From CAADGV01 sp040290295 (lineage in GTDB: Bacteria; Bacteroidota; Ignavibacteria; UBA10030; UBA6906), in assembly GCA_040290295.1 (NCBI GenBank), contig PSMW01000003.1, positions 62,001 through 126,000 of the forward strand: a stretch of 64,000 nt of DNA. Direction: 5' to 3'. The notes beneath the pieces are model-generated. The model made no database searches. It was not told the origin of the DNA and saw only the letters and a list, made by a program, of their open reading frames with translations. Every line of letters starts with the position of its first letter. The stretch's first letter is position 1. Shown in pieces: positions 25,056 through 34,352 of the stretch. The position numbers were made by a program, and so were the translations under genes.

Positions 25056-25790
25056 TCATGCCTCGATATCGGTTGTGGGAAGCGCAAGCGCCACCGACGC
25101 TGCATAGATCGCCGATGCATGGTGCGCTTGCAAGACGCGCGCACACTCGAGGATCGTCGCGCCTGTTGTGATGACGTCGTCAACAAGAATGATCACGCGA
25201 TCACGCACAGCAGCAGGATCGCGAACGACGAATGCATCTCGAACGTTCGCTCTGCGTTCCTCGGGGTTCAAGTGCGTTTGCGAGATGGTGTTCTTTTGTC
25301 GTCGGAGAATGTGAGGACGCACAGGCAAGCCGGTGATCGTGTAAATGCCGCGTGCGATTGCCGTGCTTTGATTGTAGCCGCGCTCCCGTTCCTTTGCGCG
25401 ATGAAGAGGAACCGGAAGAAGACACGCATGCGGCAACACGGGCAGTAACGCCGCAAGGCTTGACGCCACATGCTTGCCCAACTCTTCGCCAACGATCGTC
25501 ATCTCATCATATTTCAGTCGATGAATAAGCGTCTGCAGCGTTCCCTCCTTTTCAAAGTAGAAGGCACTCGCCATATCGGCGAGAGAACCATCGGCAAGCA
25601 GGCGCTGACGCATGTCGCCGTACAACGCATCGTCACGATGGACGTGGCGAATGTGGTTCCAACATGTAGGACAAATGCGCGAGACGCCATCGGGCAGAAC
25701 GGCTTCGCAGGCAAGACATGCGGGAGGATAGACAAACTCGCGAAGAGGTTTGATCAATGATCGAGCGATCTGCTGCAGCGAGGGGTACAT
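25056..25790 (-). CDS. comF: ComF family protein (phosphoribosyltransferase fold)
   Basis: ComF proteins have an N-terminal zinc-finger-like region and a C-terminal phosphoribosyltransferase-type domain; they are needed for DNA uptake in competent bacteria, though many carriers are not known to be competent. The 244-residue product shows CxxC pairs (PACLACEAV, RICPTCW), the KERERGYNQS segment, RRQKNTISQTHLNPEERRAN, and the PRPP-binding VILVDDVITTGAT. ATG 25790 was preferred because AAGGA lies six bases before it; the open frame continues to an ATG at 25829, ten bases from the uvrB stop. It follows uvrB on the same strand, so they may be cotranscribed. Confidence 0.92.
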   Translation of the reverse strand: MYPSLQQIARSLIKPLREFVYPPACLACEAVLPDGVSRICPTCWNHIRHVHRDDALYGDMRQRLLADGSLADMASAFYFEKEGTLQTLIHRLKYDEMTIVGEELGKHVASSLAALLPVLPHACLLPVPLHRAKERERGYNQSTAIARGIYTITGLPVRPHILRRQKNTISQTHLNPEERRANVRDAFVVRDPAAVRDRVIILVDDVITTGATILECARVLQAHHASAIYAASVALALPTTDIEA

Positions 25791-25838
25791 ACCGGATCCT
25801 TCCGTCTGCGTGAAAGGCAAGACAGGCATCGCGTGCCG

Positions 25839-27875
25839 CTATGCACGACGCCCCTTCTTCGGCACCGCGGATTCGAGCTTGGCAATCTCATCCCGCAGTT
25901 GTGCGGCACGTTCGAACTCCAAATCTTTTGAAGCTTTGAGCATTTCTGCACGCAACTCTTCGATCAAGTCCTTGCGTTGCTCCGTCGTCAGGTAGCGCAC
26001 CACGCTTTCGGCAACGACCGGGAGTTTTTGGCGTTCGCGACGGGCATCGCGTTCGGCTTTCACGTCGGCAACGGCGGTTGCGGCAAGCACCTCGTTGACG
26101 GTCTTGTACACAGTCTTTGCGGTGATGCCGTGTTCTTTGTTGTATTGGAGTTGCTTCTCGCGTCGGCGTCGGGTTTCCTCCAGCATGCGTTGCATCGAAC
26201 CCGTCACCGTGTCCGCGTAGAGGATGACGCGCCCATTGATGTTGCGTGCTGTGCGTCCTGCGGTTTGGATGAGTGATTTTTCTGATCGGAGAAAGCCCTC
26301 CTTGTCCGCATCCAAAATGGCGACAAGCGAAACCTCCGGCAAGTCCAAGCCTTCTCGTAACAAGTTGACTCCCACCAGCACGTCGAAGTCACCCAGCCGC
26401 AGGTCGCGCAGAATCTCGACCCGTTCGAGCGCATCGACCTCGGAATGGATGTAGCGCACGCGGATGCCGATTTCTAAAAGATATTCCGTCAAGTCCTCTG
26501 CCATGCGTTTGGTCAGTGTCGTCACGAGCACGCGCTCCTTACGTTCGGCGCGGGCACGAATCTCCGCGATCAAGTCGTCGATCTGATTCTTGACCGGACG
26601 GACCTCGACCTCAGGGTCCACAAGCCCCGTGGGGCGAATCAATTGCTCCACCACCACACCCTTGCATTTTTGCAACTCGTAGTGGCCGGGCGTGGCGCTC
26701 ACGAAGATGACTTGCTTGACCATCTGCTCCCATTCCTCGAACGTCAACGGACGGTTGTCGAGGGCAGAGGGAAGGCGGAAACCGTACTCCACCAACGTGA
26801 GCTTGCGCGAGCGATCGCCGTGATACATGCCTGCGATTTGCGGCACGGTCACATGCGACTCATCGATGACGAGCAAATAATCGTCGGGAAAGTAGTCGAA
26901 CAAACACGCAGGACGTGACCCGGGCGGTCGGCCGGCGATGTGGCGCGAGTAATTTTCGATACCGGAACAGTACCCTACCTCCCGCATCATCTCCAAATCG
27001 AAACGTGTCCGCTGCTCGAGTCGCTGTGCTTCCACGAGTTTCCCCGCCGCGCGCAGTTCGGCAAGGCGTTGTTCCAACTCCTCTTCGATACTCCGAAACG
27101 CTCGCTCGAGCGTCTCACGCGACGTGACGAACTGTTTCGCAGGGTAGATCACCTCATACTCGGTCTCGCCGAGCACTGTGCCGTCGGCCTTGTTGATGGT
27201 GCTGATCCTGTCGATGACGTCGCCGAAAAACTCGACGCGAATCGCTTCCTCGTTTTCGTAAGCGGGAATGACTTCCACGACATCGCCGCGGACGCGCATC
27301 GTGCCGCGAGCAAAGTCGAAATCGTTCCGCACATAAAAGATATCGAGGAGCTTCCGCAGGAAGGCGTTGCGATCCATCCTCTCGCCTTTGCGGATCACCA
27401 CAATCTGACTTGCCCACTCATCCGGCGCGCCGATACCGTAGATGCAACTGACCGACGCAACGACGATCACGTTCCGATCCCCGCTGAGCAGTGCACTTGT
27501 TGCGCGTAAGCGCAGGCGATCGATCTCGTCGTTGATGGATGCGTCTTTGGCAATGTACGTGTCGGAACTCGGAACGTAAGCCTCTGGCTGGTAGTAGTCG
27601 TAGTAGCTGATGAAGAACTCGACCCGATCGTGAGGGAAGAAACTCTTGAATTCCCCGTAGAGTTGTGCCGCGAGCGTCTTGTTGTGCGACATAACGAGCA
27701 CAGGCTTGTTGACGTTGGCAATCACGTTCGAGATCGTGAACGTCTTGCCGCTGCCCGTGACACCCAACAGGGTTTGATACTTTTCGCCGCGCAGCACACC
27801 TTCGGTGAGTTGACGAATTGCCTCCGGTTGATCACCGCTGGGTTTGAAATCCGAACGAAGCTTGAAAATGCTCAT
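25839..27875 (-). CDS. uvrB: Excinuclease ABC subunit B
   Basis: UvrB is the damage-verifying helicase-like subunit of nucleotide excision repair. The 678-residue product matches family length. Walker A is LLGVTGSGKTFT near residue 37; the beta-hairpin region is YYDYYQPEAYVPSSDTYI; Walker B-type DESH appears in LLVIDESHVT; helicase motifs V and VI are present (GVNLLREGLDLPEVSLV, QTAGRTARNINGRVI); the C-terminal UVR motif that binds UvrC is at LIEELRAEMLKASKDLEFER. No break or insertion is visible. It lies between an ABC permease upstream and comF downstream. No SOS-type operator could be recognised. Confidence 0.98.
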   Translation of the reverse strand: MSIFKLRSDFKPSGDQPEAIRQLTEGVLRGEKYQTLLGVTGSGKTFTISNVIANVNKPVLVMSHNKTLAAQLYGEFKSFFPHDRVEFFISYYDYYQPEAYVPSSDTYIAKDASINDEIDRLRLRATSALLSGDRNVIVVASVSCIYGIGAPDEWASQIVVIRKGERMDRNAFLRKLLDIFYVRNDFDFARGTMRVRGDVVEVIPAYENEEAIRVEFFGDVIDRISTINKADGTVLGETEYEVIYPAKQFVTSRETLERAFRSIEEELEQRLAELRAAGKLVEAQRLEQRTRFDLEMMREVGYCSGIENYSRHIAGRPPGSRPACLFDYFPDDYLLVIDESHVTVPQIAGMYHGDRSRKLTLVEYGFRLPSALDNRPLTFEEWEQMVKQVIFVSATPGHYELQKCKGVVVEQLIRPTGLVDPEVEVRPVKNQIDDLIAEIRARAERKERVLVTTLTKRMAEDLTEYLLEIGIRVRYIHSEVDALERVEILRDLRLGDFDVLVGVNLLREGLDLPEVSLVAILDADKEGFLRSEKSLIQTAGRTARNINGRVILYADTVTGSMQRMLEETRRRREKQLQYNKEHGITAKTVYKTVNEVLAATAVADVKAERDARRERQKLPVVAESVVRYLTTEQRKDLIEELRAEMLKASKDLEFERAAQLRDEIAKLESAVPKKGRRA

Positions 27876-27929
27876 ACGCTCTCAACAGGTTCGTTCCATC
27901 ACGACGTCGCGCTCCGTTCGCGCGGCATG

Positions 27930-29147
27930 CTATTCGTATCGCAGCGCATCGAGCGGGCTGAGGGCGGAGGCTTTCTTCGCCGGATAGAATCCGAAAAAGA
28001 CGCCGACCATACCGGAAAAGAAGAACGCCAGACCCACCGCCGCCGGCGACACGAAGACGGGCCATCCTGCAATCCGTGAGATCATGCCCGAGCTTGCAAC
28101 CCCAAGCCCGATGCCGATCACCCCCCCGATGATACTGAGCATCAACGCTTCGATGACAAATTGCTGGAGGATATCCGCCCGCCGTGCACCGACCGACATG
28201 CGAATGCCGATCTCCCGCGTGCGCTCCTGCACCGAGACGAGCATGATATTCATAATACCGATGCCCCCCACAACAAGCGAAAGGAACGCGATGCTTCCCA
28301 ACAACACCGTCATGAAGCTCGATGTCGCCGTTGCTGCCGCCGCAATATCCGATTGATTACGGATTGTGAAGTCATTGTCTTGCCACTCCGCCAAGCGGTG
28401 ACGAATCCGCAGGAGCTCCTCCACTTGTCGCTGCGCTTCGGGAATCTGCATCTTGGTGACGGCAGACAATTGGATGGTATTGACGAAGTCCACGCCCTGC
28501 AATTTGCGTTGGACCGTCGTGAACGGCGCAACGATGATGTCGTCTTGATCCATGCCCATCGCGTTCTGCCCCTTCGGTGCGAGCACACCCAACACTGTGA
28601 AAGGGAGTTTCTGAATTCGAATCGTCGCGCCGATCGGATCGGAATCGGGAAACAGCCGGTCGGCAACCGTCTTGCCGATGACGCAGACTTTGGTTGCGCC
28701 GCGAACGTCTTGATCGGTGAAGGGCTCGCCGATCTCCACGCGCCAATCACGAATACGGAAGAAATCCGTGTACGCTCCTTGAATGGATGTACTCCAATTC
28801 ACGTTTCCCGCAATCACTTGGCGATTGATGCGATTGACCGGCGAGACAGCCGCGACCGCGGGGCATTGCGTGCGGATCGCTTCCACATCATCGAGTGTCA
28901 ACGTCTGTACGGTGCCCGCACCGAAACTTACACCGCCTTGCACGGTCGCTCCGGGAAAGACAATCAGCACGTTCGAGCCGAGGCTCGCGATCTGCGACTC
29001 GATCGCAGCTTGTGCTCCCTGCCCAACCGCGACCATCGCGATCACCGCACCGACACCGATGATGATGCCCAACATCGTCAGCAGCGCTCGCATCTTGTGT
29101 CGCAGCAACGAATCAATCGCGATGCGTATCGTTTCGAGAAGTCTCAT
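27930..29147 (-). CDS. ABC transporter permease, MacB-type (FtsX domain)
   Basis: A 405-residue MacB-like permease without its own ATPase domain. Four membrane helices are expected: one at residues 20-45 (LLTMLGIIIGVGAVIAMVAV), then a large periplasmic MacB core (residues 50-270), and three at the C-terminus (SFMTVLLGSIAFLSLVVGGI; FVIEALMLSIIGGVIGIGLG; LAFFFSGMVGVFFGFYPAKK). The typical RTREIGIRMSVGARRADILQ coupling segment and ALSPLDALRYE end are present. Such permeases work with an ATPase and a MacA-type adaptor to move substrates or mechanically drive export. The adaptor gene lies just upstream; no ATPase gene is in the neighbourhood. Start is ATG 29147, with an immediately upstream GTG also possible. 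Confidence 0.93.
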   Translation of the reverse strand: MRLLETIRIAIDSLLRHKMRALLTMLGIIIGVGAVIAMVAVGQGAQAAIESQIASLGSNVLIVFPGATVQGGVSFGAGTVQTLTLDDVEAIRTQCPAVAAVSPVNRINRQVIAGNVNWSTSIQGAYTDFFRIRDWRVEIGEPFTDQDVRGATKVCVIGKTVADRLFPDSDPIGATIRIQKLPFTVLGVLAPKGQNAMGMDQDDIIVAPFTTVQRKLQGVDFVNTIQLSAVTKMQIPEAQRQVEELLRIRHRLAEWQDNDFTIRNQSDIAAAATATSSFMTVLLGSIAFLSLVVGGIGIMNIMLVSVQERTREIGIRMSVGARRADILQQFVIEALMLSIIGGVIGIGLGVASSGMISRIAGWPVFVSPAAVGLAFFFSGMVGVFFGFYPAKKASALSPLDALRYE

Positions 29148-29176
29148 CACTCTGCGCCCCTCATCTGTGCGAAACG

Positions 29177-30433
29177 TTAGAAGCCGCCACGGCGTCCGCC
29201 GCCAGTCGGGAAGCGCGGCGCGAACGGATTGGTTTGACCCGAAGCCATTTGCGTTTGCGCTCCGCCTGTCACGCCGACAATCACCTCATCCCCTTCCTGC
29301 ACGTCCCCGCGAACAATTTCCGCATGTGTCGAGTTCTGAATGCCGCGTCGGATGAATTTGGGAACAGGCTTTCCATCCTTCAACACCCAAATCCGTCCGC
29401 GTTCCTCCGGGTTGCCCATACGCGGCGGTCCTCCTTCAGGTCTTCCCCCCTCCGCTCTCCCTTGCCACATGCGCCGTCGTTCTCCACCGGTCGTATCAGG
29501 CGTGAAGGTCTCGAGCACTTCCGGCGGGGGCGTGAAGCGCAACGCTTGAACAGGAACACGCAGAAGATTCTCCTTGCTTGCGACTTGAATCGAGACTGTC
29601 GCCGTCATCCCCGGCATGAGTTTCAAATCAGAGTTATCGACATCGATGATCACCGTGTACGTCACCACGCCCTGCGTCACGACGGGCGCCAAACGAATCT
29701 GGCTCACGACGCCCTTGAAGGTCAACTCGGGGTACGCATCGACACGAAACGTGACAGGTTGCCCGACGATTACACTGCCGATATCCGCTTCGTCCACACT
29801 CGCCTGCACTTGCATCTTTCTCAGGTCTTGAGCGATCGTGAACAGCGTCGGCGCTTGCAAACTTGCCGCGACCGTCTGTCCGACATCGACGTTTCGCGAA
29901 ATCACGACGCCGCTGATCGGCGCTTTGATCGTCGCATAGCGGAGATTCACTTCCACGCGTTGCAGCGCCGCTCTTGCTTGTGCGAGATTCGCCTTTGCCG
30001 CTTCGAGATTTGTCGTCGCTGCGTCCATGTCCGCTTGCGAGACGAGTGCCTTCGCGAACAAATCCGCCGTCCGCTGATAGTTTCTTTGTGCTTCGTTCAC
30101 CTGAGCGCACGCGCGATCCACATTCGCTCGCTGTTCGTTGACCGTCGCTTGAAGGAATGTCGGATCGAGTTGGGCAAGAAGCTGTCCCTCTTTGACACGA
30201 GAATTGAAATCGGCGTACAGTTTCGCGATGGTTCCCGAAACTTGCGAGCCGACTTGCACAGTTGTGACAGCCTGCAACGTGCCGGTAGCACTGATGACGA
30301 CCGCAATATCACCGCGATCGATCTTGGCGGTTCGAAAGGTCAGCTTCTCGTTCTTCCCGTTGGCTAACCAAAACACTCCCACGCCAAGCACGACGGCAAC
30401 AGCGACAGCGATCCAAATCCATTTCTTATTCAT
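29177..30433 (-). CDS. MacA/HlyD-type efflux periplasmic adaptor
   Basis: A 418-residue membrane-fusion protein with a single N-terminal membrane anchor (IWIAVAVAVVLGVGVFWLA, residues 5-23). It follows the standard order: TLQAVTTVQVGSQVSGTIAK barrel-sandwich start, a coiled-coil hairpin (VNEQRANVDRACAQVNEAQR to RAALQRVEVNLR), the second lipoyl half (YATIKAPISGVVISRNVDVG), then beta-barrel and MP domains. The C-terminal 100 residues contain an unusual low-complexity insert rich in Gly, Glu and Arg (RRMWQGRAEGGRPEGGPPR) and a Gly-rich end (GGGRRGGF). It lies 29 bases before the MacB-like permease, forming a tripartite efflux unit that still needs an ATPase and an outer-membrane channel from elsewhere. 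Confidence 0.93.
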   Translation of the reverse strand: MNKKWIWIAVAVAVVLGVGVFWLANGKNEKLTFRTAKIDRGDIAVVISATGTLQAVTTVQVGSQVSGTIAKLYADFNSRVKEGQLLAQLDPTFLQATVNEQRANVDRACAQVNEAQRNYQRTADLFAKALVSQADMDAATTNLEAAKANLAQARAALQRVEVNLRYATIKAPISGVVISRNVDVGQTVAASLQAPTLFTIAQDLRKMQVQASVDEADIGSVIVGQPVTFRVDAYPELTFKGVVSQIRLAPVVTQGVVTYTVIIDVDNSDLKLMPGMTATVSIQVASKENLLRVPVQALRFTPPPEVLETFTPDTTGGERRRMWQGRAEGGRPEGGPPRMGNPEERGRIWVLKDGKPVPKFIRRGIQNSTHAEIVRGDVQEGDEVIVGVTGGAQTQMASGQTNPFAPRFPTGGGRRGGF

Positions 30434-30545
30434 TCACTCCTCGATATTCGTTTCAGGAGAGTGCACACATAGGCTCCGCTGTGGAGCACACCAGGATGCC
30501 GTTCGTTGGACGACAGCGCCCTCTCTTGGGTTTAAGGCGTGCGTA

Positions 30546-30941
30546 TTACAATTCCTCGATCCGTCTTCTTCCTGCATATCCCGCTTCGATCGTGTGCCAG
30601 TAGAAGATGTCGTTCTCACCGACCTTCCAGCAGAGATACACCTCCTCGCCGCTCGCGCGGATGTGCGGAAAGTCGATCAGTCCTTGATCAAGCCCTTTGA
30701 CCAGAATGCCGCGCTGTTCCAGCCCGCGAACGATTGCGACCAGCGTTTCCATCTCCGGAGGAAAGCTTCCGTCGCCGTTCGGTCCCATTCCGCCAAAGTA
30801 CTCATGGCGATAGACATCCCACCCTTTCGCATCGAGTTGTTTCTTCAACTCGACAAGTTTGCTTGCCAGTGCGTGAACACTCGTCAGTTCACGACGAGCC
30901 TCTTCGAGTGTGAAATGCCGGTGATGCAGTCGGTCGGCCAT
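30546..30941 (-). CDS. DUF2203 family protein
   Basis: A 131-residue soluble protein with DUF2203 features: HHRHFTLEEARRELTSV at the start, a helical middle with the GILVKGLDQGLIDFPHIR segment, then the conserved tail EEVYLCWKVGENDIFYWHT and EAGYAGRRRIEEL. The family is of unknown function; the conserved WK.GE.....WH pattern suggests a ligand or metal site. The start at ATG 30941 is supported by GGGGAG seven bases upstream. It stands alone, with a short hairpin region toward the efflux adaptor gene. I can only assign the family. Confidence 0.85.
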   Translation of the reverse strand: MADRLHHRHFTLEEARRELTSVHALASKLVELKKQLDAKGWDVYRHEYFGGMGPNGDGSFPPEMETLVAIVRGLEQRGILVKGLDQGLIDFPHIRASGEEVYLCWKVGENDIFYWHTIEAGYAGRRRIEEL

Positions 30942-31028
30942 CGTCTCCCCTCGACAGTGCAAAGAAGCTCATCTTCTTTTTTGTAAAAAGTAAGGATTTG
31001 ATGGTTGGATGTAAAGCGTGAGGACAGC

Positions 31029-31334
31029 CTACGGAATCCGCACCTCTTCCACAACGAAGGACGTGTCGCGCCGGCGAAAGAGAACGAGAACGGTTCGTTG
31101 CTGCGTTGTGCTCTCCCTCGCCGACTGCATGGCGACCTGATAGTATCCCCAAATGCGTTCGGTCGGAGACGCCGCGGAGTCGATGACGCGCGGCGCACCG
31201 AGCAGAGCGTGAACCTCGTGCATCGCTTTGCCTTTCAGTGCAAGGATGTGTTCGAGCCGTTTCGGCGGCTCGTGCTGAAGACACGCAAAGGCTGATAGCG
31301 TAAGGACACAGAACAACAACAAACGAACGATCAC
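31029..31334 (-). CDS. Small exported protein, possible lipoprotein
   Basis: A product of about 101 residues starting at GTG 31334, with AGGGGA just upstream, and a strong signal segment (IVRLLLFCVLTLSAFAC) ending in a cysteine at residue 18 that could be lipid-modified; the -3 to -1 residues (Ala-Phe-Ala) are not an ideal lipobox. The mature part has a BamE/SmpA-like flavour: an ILALKGKAMHEVHALLGAPR helix-loop that resembles the 'G.t..ev..llG.P' pattern, then WGYYQVAM and a strand ending FVVEEVRIP. The longer open frame from 31454 overlaps the MFS gene end and is unlikely. It lies 25 bases after that MFS gene on the same strand. Family assignment is tentative. Confidence 0.6.
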   Translation of the reverse strand: MIVRLLLFCVLTLSAFACLQHEPPKRLEHILALKGKAMHEVHALLGAPRVIDSAASPTERIWGYYQVAMQSARESTTQQRTVLVLFRRRDTSFVVEEVRIP

Positions 31335-31359
31335 TCTTCCCCTGTCCTTCAATGAAAGT

Positions 31360-32673
31360 TCACGTCGCGCGATCGGACGCTCGTGCCATAATTGTTTCCA
31401 AGCCATGGGCGCCCGGTCCGGTTTCCGCTTTGCGCAAGAGGAAGGAGAACACAAATCCCAAGAACACCAAGCCCGTAAAGATACCCATCCCTAAAGCGTA
31501 ACCGCCGGGGTTGGTTTCACTCGCATGTTGCCAATCGTTCGCCGCGCCGATCAGCCAGTTGAGCGCAAAGAAGCCGATCTGTTGAATGAGTGTCATCAAC
31601 GCGTACGCGGTTCCCAACCGATGTTCCTCGACGATGTACGCCACCGAGGGCCACATCACCGCGGGAATGAGCGAGAAAGCTATACCCAACATGATCGTCG
31701 GCGCCCACAGCGTGACTGCCGGATTCAACATCATGAGATAGACCGGCACGAGGAGCAACGTGCCGAAGAGCATAAACAGCGCCCGCTTGCCGACGCTATC
31801 GACCAGCAAGCCGAACAGCGGCGTTGCAATCATCGCCGAGAGCGGAAGCAGGCTATTAAAGAAGCCCGCCTCTTCCAGCGGAATGCCGTGCACGTGTTGG
31901 AAGAATTTCACTGCGAACGTGCGGAACGGGAACACTGCCGAATAGAACGTGAAGCACAACCCGACGATGTACCAATACGACGGACTGTAACGAAACATGC
32001 CTCGCCCTATTTCCAACTTATCGACCGCTCCCGGTTTACCAAGCTGATACTGCCGCTGGGCGCGGGTTTCCAACCACCAGTACATGATCCCCGCCATCAC
32101 ACAAATGAGACCGATCCCGAACGCCAACCACAGCGGTCCTTGCCAACTCGGCAGCGCATCATGACCGTGCGGATAGAACACAGCGCTCGCCCACGTCGGG
32201 GAATTGTCTGCCGCCACCGATGCAAGCCGTGCGATCGTGAGATTCACACCAAAGGCAAAACTCAATTCCTTTCCCCTGAACCACTTCGCCAATGCAGTCG
32301 TGACCGCGACGATCAACGATTCCGCTCCCAACCCCAGAACGGTTCGCCCCACCACCATCGTGACGAAGCTGTCGCCCATCGCGCTGAGCAGCGCGGCGAT
32401 GCTACAGATGGTTCCGAACAGGAGCATCGCTTTCTTCACGCCGAGGCGGTCGATCAGCACGCCGCCGATCAGCAGCGTGATGACTGCGGCGACACTGTAG
32501 CTGGAGTTGAGCCACCCGATCTGCGAATCGGTATAACCCAACTGCTTCTGGAAAATATCCGTGAGTGGGTTGATACTGTCGTAGATGTAGTAGTTGCCGA
32601 ACATCGGCAGACTGACGATCAGCAGAACAAACCAACGATAGGCGCGTGATGGCTCGGGACGATGTTCTTCCAT
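31360..32673 (-). CDS. MFS transporter, MFSD1-like
   Basis: A 437-residue major facilitator with about 12 membrane helices. The first half resembles MFSD1-type transporters: YYIYDSINPLTDIFQKQLGY then SQIGWLNSSYSVAAVITLL, with the loop 2-3 motif GGVLIDRLGVKKAML, and GRTVLGLGAESLIVA. A loop in the first half (DNSPTWASAVFYPHGHD) is unusual. Lysosomal MFSD1 moves dipeptides; a similar role here is inferred from fold resemblance and context, since the adjacent genes encode a dipeptidase and an oligopeptide transporter. The substrate cannot be told from sequence alone. The gene lies 55 bases after the PepD gene on the same strand. Confidence 0.8.
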   Translation of the reverse strand: MEEHRPEPSRAYRWFVLLIVSLPMFGNYYIYDSINPLTDIFQKQLGYTDSQIGWLNSSYSVAAVITLLIGGVLIDRLGVKKAMLLFGTICSIAALLSAMGDSFVTMVVGRTVLGLGAESLIVAVTTALAKWFRGKELSFAFGVNLTIARLASVAADNSPTWASAVFYPHGHDALPSWQGPLWLAFGIGLICVMAGIMYWWLETRAQRQYQLGKPGAVDKLEIGRGMFRYSPSYWYIVGLCFTFYSAVFPFRTFAVKFFQHVHGIPLEEAGFFNSLLPLSAMIATPLFGLLVDSVGKRALFMLFGTLLLVPVYLMMLNPAVTLWAPTIMLGIAFSLIPAVMWPSVAYIVEEHRLGTAYALMTLIQQIGFFALNWLIGAANDWQHASETNPGGYALGMGIFTGLVFLGFVFSFLLRKAETGPGAHGLETIMARASDRAT

Positions 32674-32728
32674 ATTCAGCTCTTCACGTGGAAAGATATG
32701 ATTGATGACGGTATGCGACGAGCAGCAC

Positions 32729-34183
32729 TCAATGTATGCTCTTCAAGATCGCCAACAGAAAATTCCAAAACTTTTCGACCGAGTCGATGTATATCTTCTC
32801 TTCAGGAGAGTGAACCCCTTCCAACGTCGGACCGAACGAAATCATGTCCATACCCGGAAACCGCTCGCCAATGATCCCGCACTCGAGCCCGGCATGGATG
32901 GCTTTGACCTCCGGATCCTTCCCGTAGAGTTGACGGTACGTCTGCTTTGCGATGCCGAGAATGTTCGAATTGAGATCTGGCTTCCAGCCGGGGTATCCAT
33001 CGCTCGTCTTCACGCGGGCGCCACTCAGTTCGGAGATGGCTGCGACGGTGTGTTGTATGTCGTCCAATGCACTCATCACCGAACTCCGTTGGCTCGTGAC
33101 GAGGACACATCTGTTCCTCTCCGTTCGAACCACGGCAACGTTCGTCGATGTCTCCACGAGGCCGGGAATGTCTGCGCTCATGGTGATGACGCCGTGCGGC
33201 ATGGCGGAAAGTGCCTTGAGGATTTGCTCCTGAAGTTTCTTCTTCATGACCTTTGCCTTGTTCACCTGCACGCCCGCGATCGAGACACTCACATCGGGAT
33301 CGACTGTGGAAAGCTCTGCTCTGACGACGGCATCGAACTGTTCGATGATCGTTGCCGCCGCTTTCCATTTCTTCTTGGGAATGAAGATAACCGCTTCCGC
33401 CTCACGCGGGATTGCGTTGTGCTTGTTGCCTCCCGCCATTGAAGCGATGCGGATGTTGAGCTTCTCCAACCCACGCAAGGCACGGTTGAGAATCTTGACG
33501 GCGTTGCCGCGGCCCTTGTCGATTTCCAAACCCGAATGCCCCCCCTTCAAGCCTTTCACCATCACAGACGCGCTCGGCATCCCTCGAGGCGCGTTCTCCC
33601 ATTGCACGTGCCACGTCGTGATCGTGTCTCGTCCTCCGGCACAGCCGACATACAGCGCCCCTTCTTCTTCGGAGTCGAGATTGAGCAGTGTGGTGCTCTC
33701 GATGAAGCCCGGTTGCAGATTGCTGGCGCCGGTCAAGCCCGTTTCTTCATCGACCGTAAAGAGAAACTCCAACGGACCGTGCTCGAGCGTCGTGTCTTCC
33801 ATGATCGCGAGATTGGTTGCCACGGCAATCCCGTTGTCAGCGCCGAGGGTGGTGCCGTTCGCCATCAGCACGTTTCCTTTCCGCACGAGTTCGATCGGAT
33901 CTTTCAGAAAATCGTGCACCTTCTCTTTGTTCTTCTCCGCCACCATATCGAGATGACCCTGCAAGCAAACAGGCTTCAGATGTTCGCGTCCTTGCGAAGC
34001 CGGCTTCTTGACGACGACATTTCCGACGCGATCCTTTTTTGCCTGCAATCCGAGTTCTTTTACCTTCTCGAGAATGTAGGCGATCACCTTCTCTTCATGC
34101 TTGGAAGGTCGGGGGATCGTACAGAGTTCGGCGAAATACTTCCAAACGAGTTTGGGTTCAAGACCTTCGATAGCGCTCTTCAT
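32729..34183 (-). CDS. pepD: Aminoacyl-histidine dipeptidase (M20, PepD)
   Basis: PepD is a cytoplasmic zinc dipeptidase of the M20 family acting on Xaa-His and other dipeptides. From ATG 34183 the product has 484 residues, the usual length. It has LVWKYFAELCTIPRPSKHE at the start, the metal-site LQGHLDMV, the TTLGADNGIAVA motif with the metal-bridging Asp, LFTVDEETGLTGA with the catalytic Glu, NLDSEEEGALYVGCAGG, the dimerisation region GLKGGHSGLEID, and the terminal HAGLECGIIGERFPGMDMIS. A longer frame runs to 34312 but would cover the upstream gene's terminator; ATG 34237 is a second possibility. It lies between an MFS permease and an OPT transporter, consistent with peptide use. Confidence 0.95.
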   Translation of the reverse strand: MKSAIEGLEPKLVWKYFAELCTIPRPSKHEEKVIAYILEKVKELGLQAKKDRVGNVVVKKPASQGREHLKPVCLQGHLDMVAEKNKEKVHDFLKDPIELVRKGNVLMANGTTLGADNGIAVATNLAIMEDTTLEHGPLEFLFTVDEETGLTGASNLQPGFIESTTLLNLDSEEEGALYVGCAGGRDTITTWHVQWENAPRGMPSASVMVKGLKGGHSGLEIDKGRGNAVKILNRALRGLEKLNIRIASMAGGNKHNAIPREAEAVIFIPKKKWKAAATIIEQFDAVVRAELSTVDPDVSVSIAGVQVNKAKVMKKKLQEQILKALSAMPHGVITMSADIPGLVETSTNVAVVRTERNRCVLVTSQRSSVMSALDDIQHTVAAISELSGARVKTSDGYPGWKPDLNSNILGIAKQTYRQLYGKDPEVKAIHAGLECGIIGERFPGMDMISFGPTLEGVHSPEEKIYIDSVEKFWNFLLAILKSIH

Positions 34184-34276
34184 CGCACGATCATCGAGGA
34201 GTGTCTGTTCTGGTCGTGTTGGTAAGCACGATGCCATGAAGCGAAGGCCATCGTGCGCGGACGTAAGATATGAAAA

Positions 34277-34305
34277 GCCCCTTCCGTTCACAACGAGGAA
34301 GGGGC
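34277..34305 (-). terminator. Terminator after the OPT transporter gene
   Basis: A nine-base perfect stem (GCCCCTTCC / GGAAGGGGC) with an 11-base loop, followed on the minus strand by TTTTCAT. It lies 48 bases beyond the OPT stop and before the PepD start, so pepD and the MFS gene should have their own promoter. Confidence 0.88.
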
Positions 34306-34352
34306 AATGCATCAGACGGCTTCAAGTGCATGCGTGAAGCAAGGGCTCCTGC

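Noticed and set aside
30473..30486. GCTCC / GGAGC inverted repeat upstream of the efflux adaptor
   Set aside because: Only a five-base stem; not distinguishable from chance.
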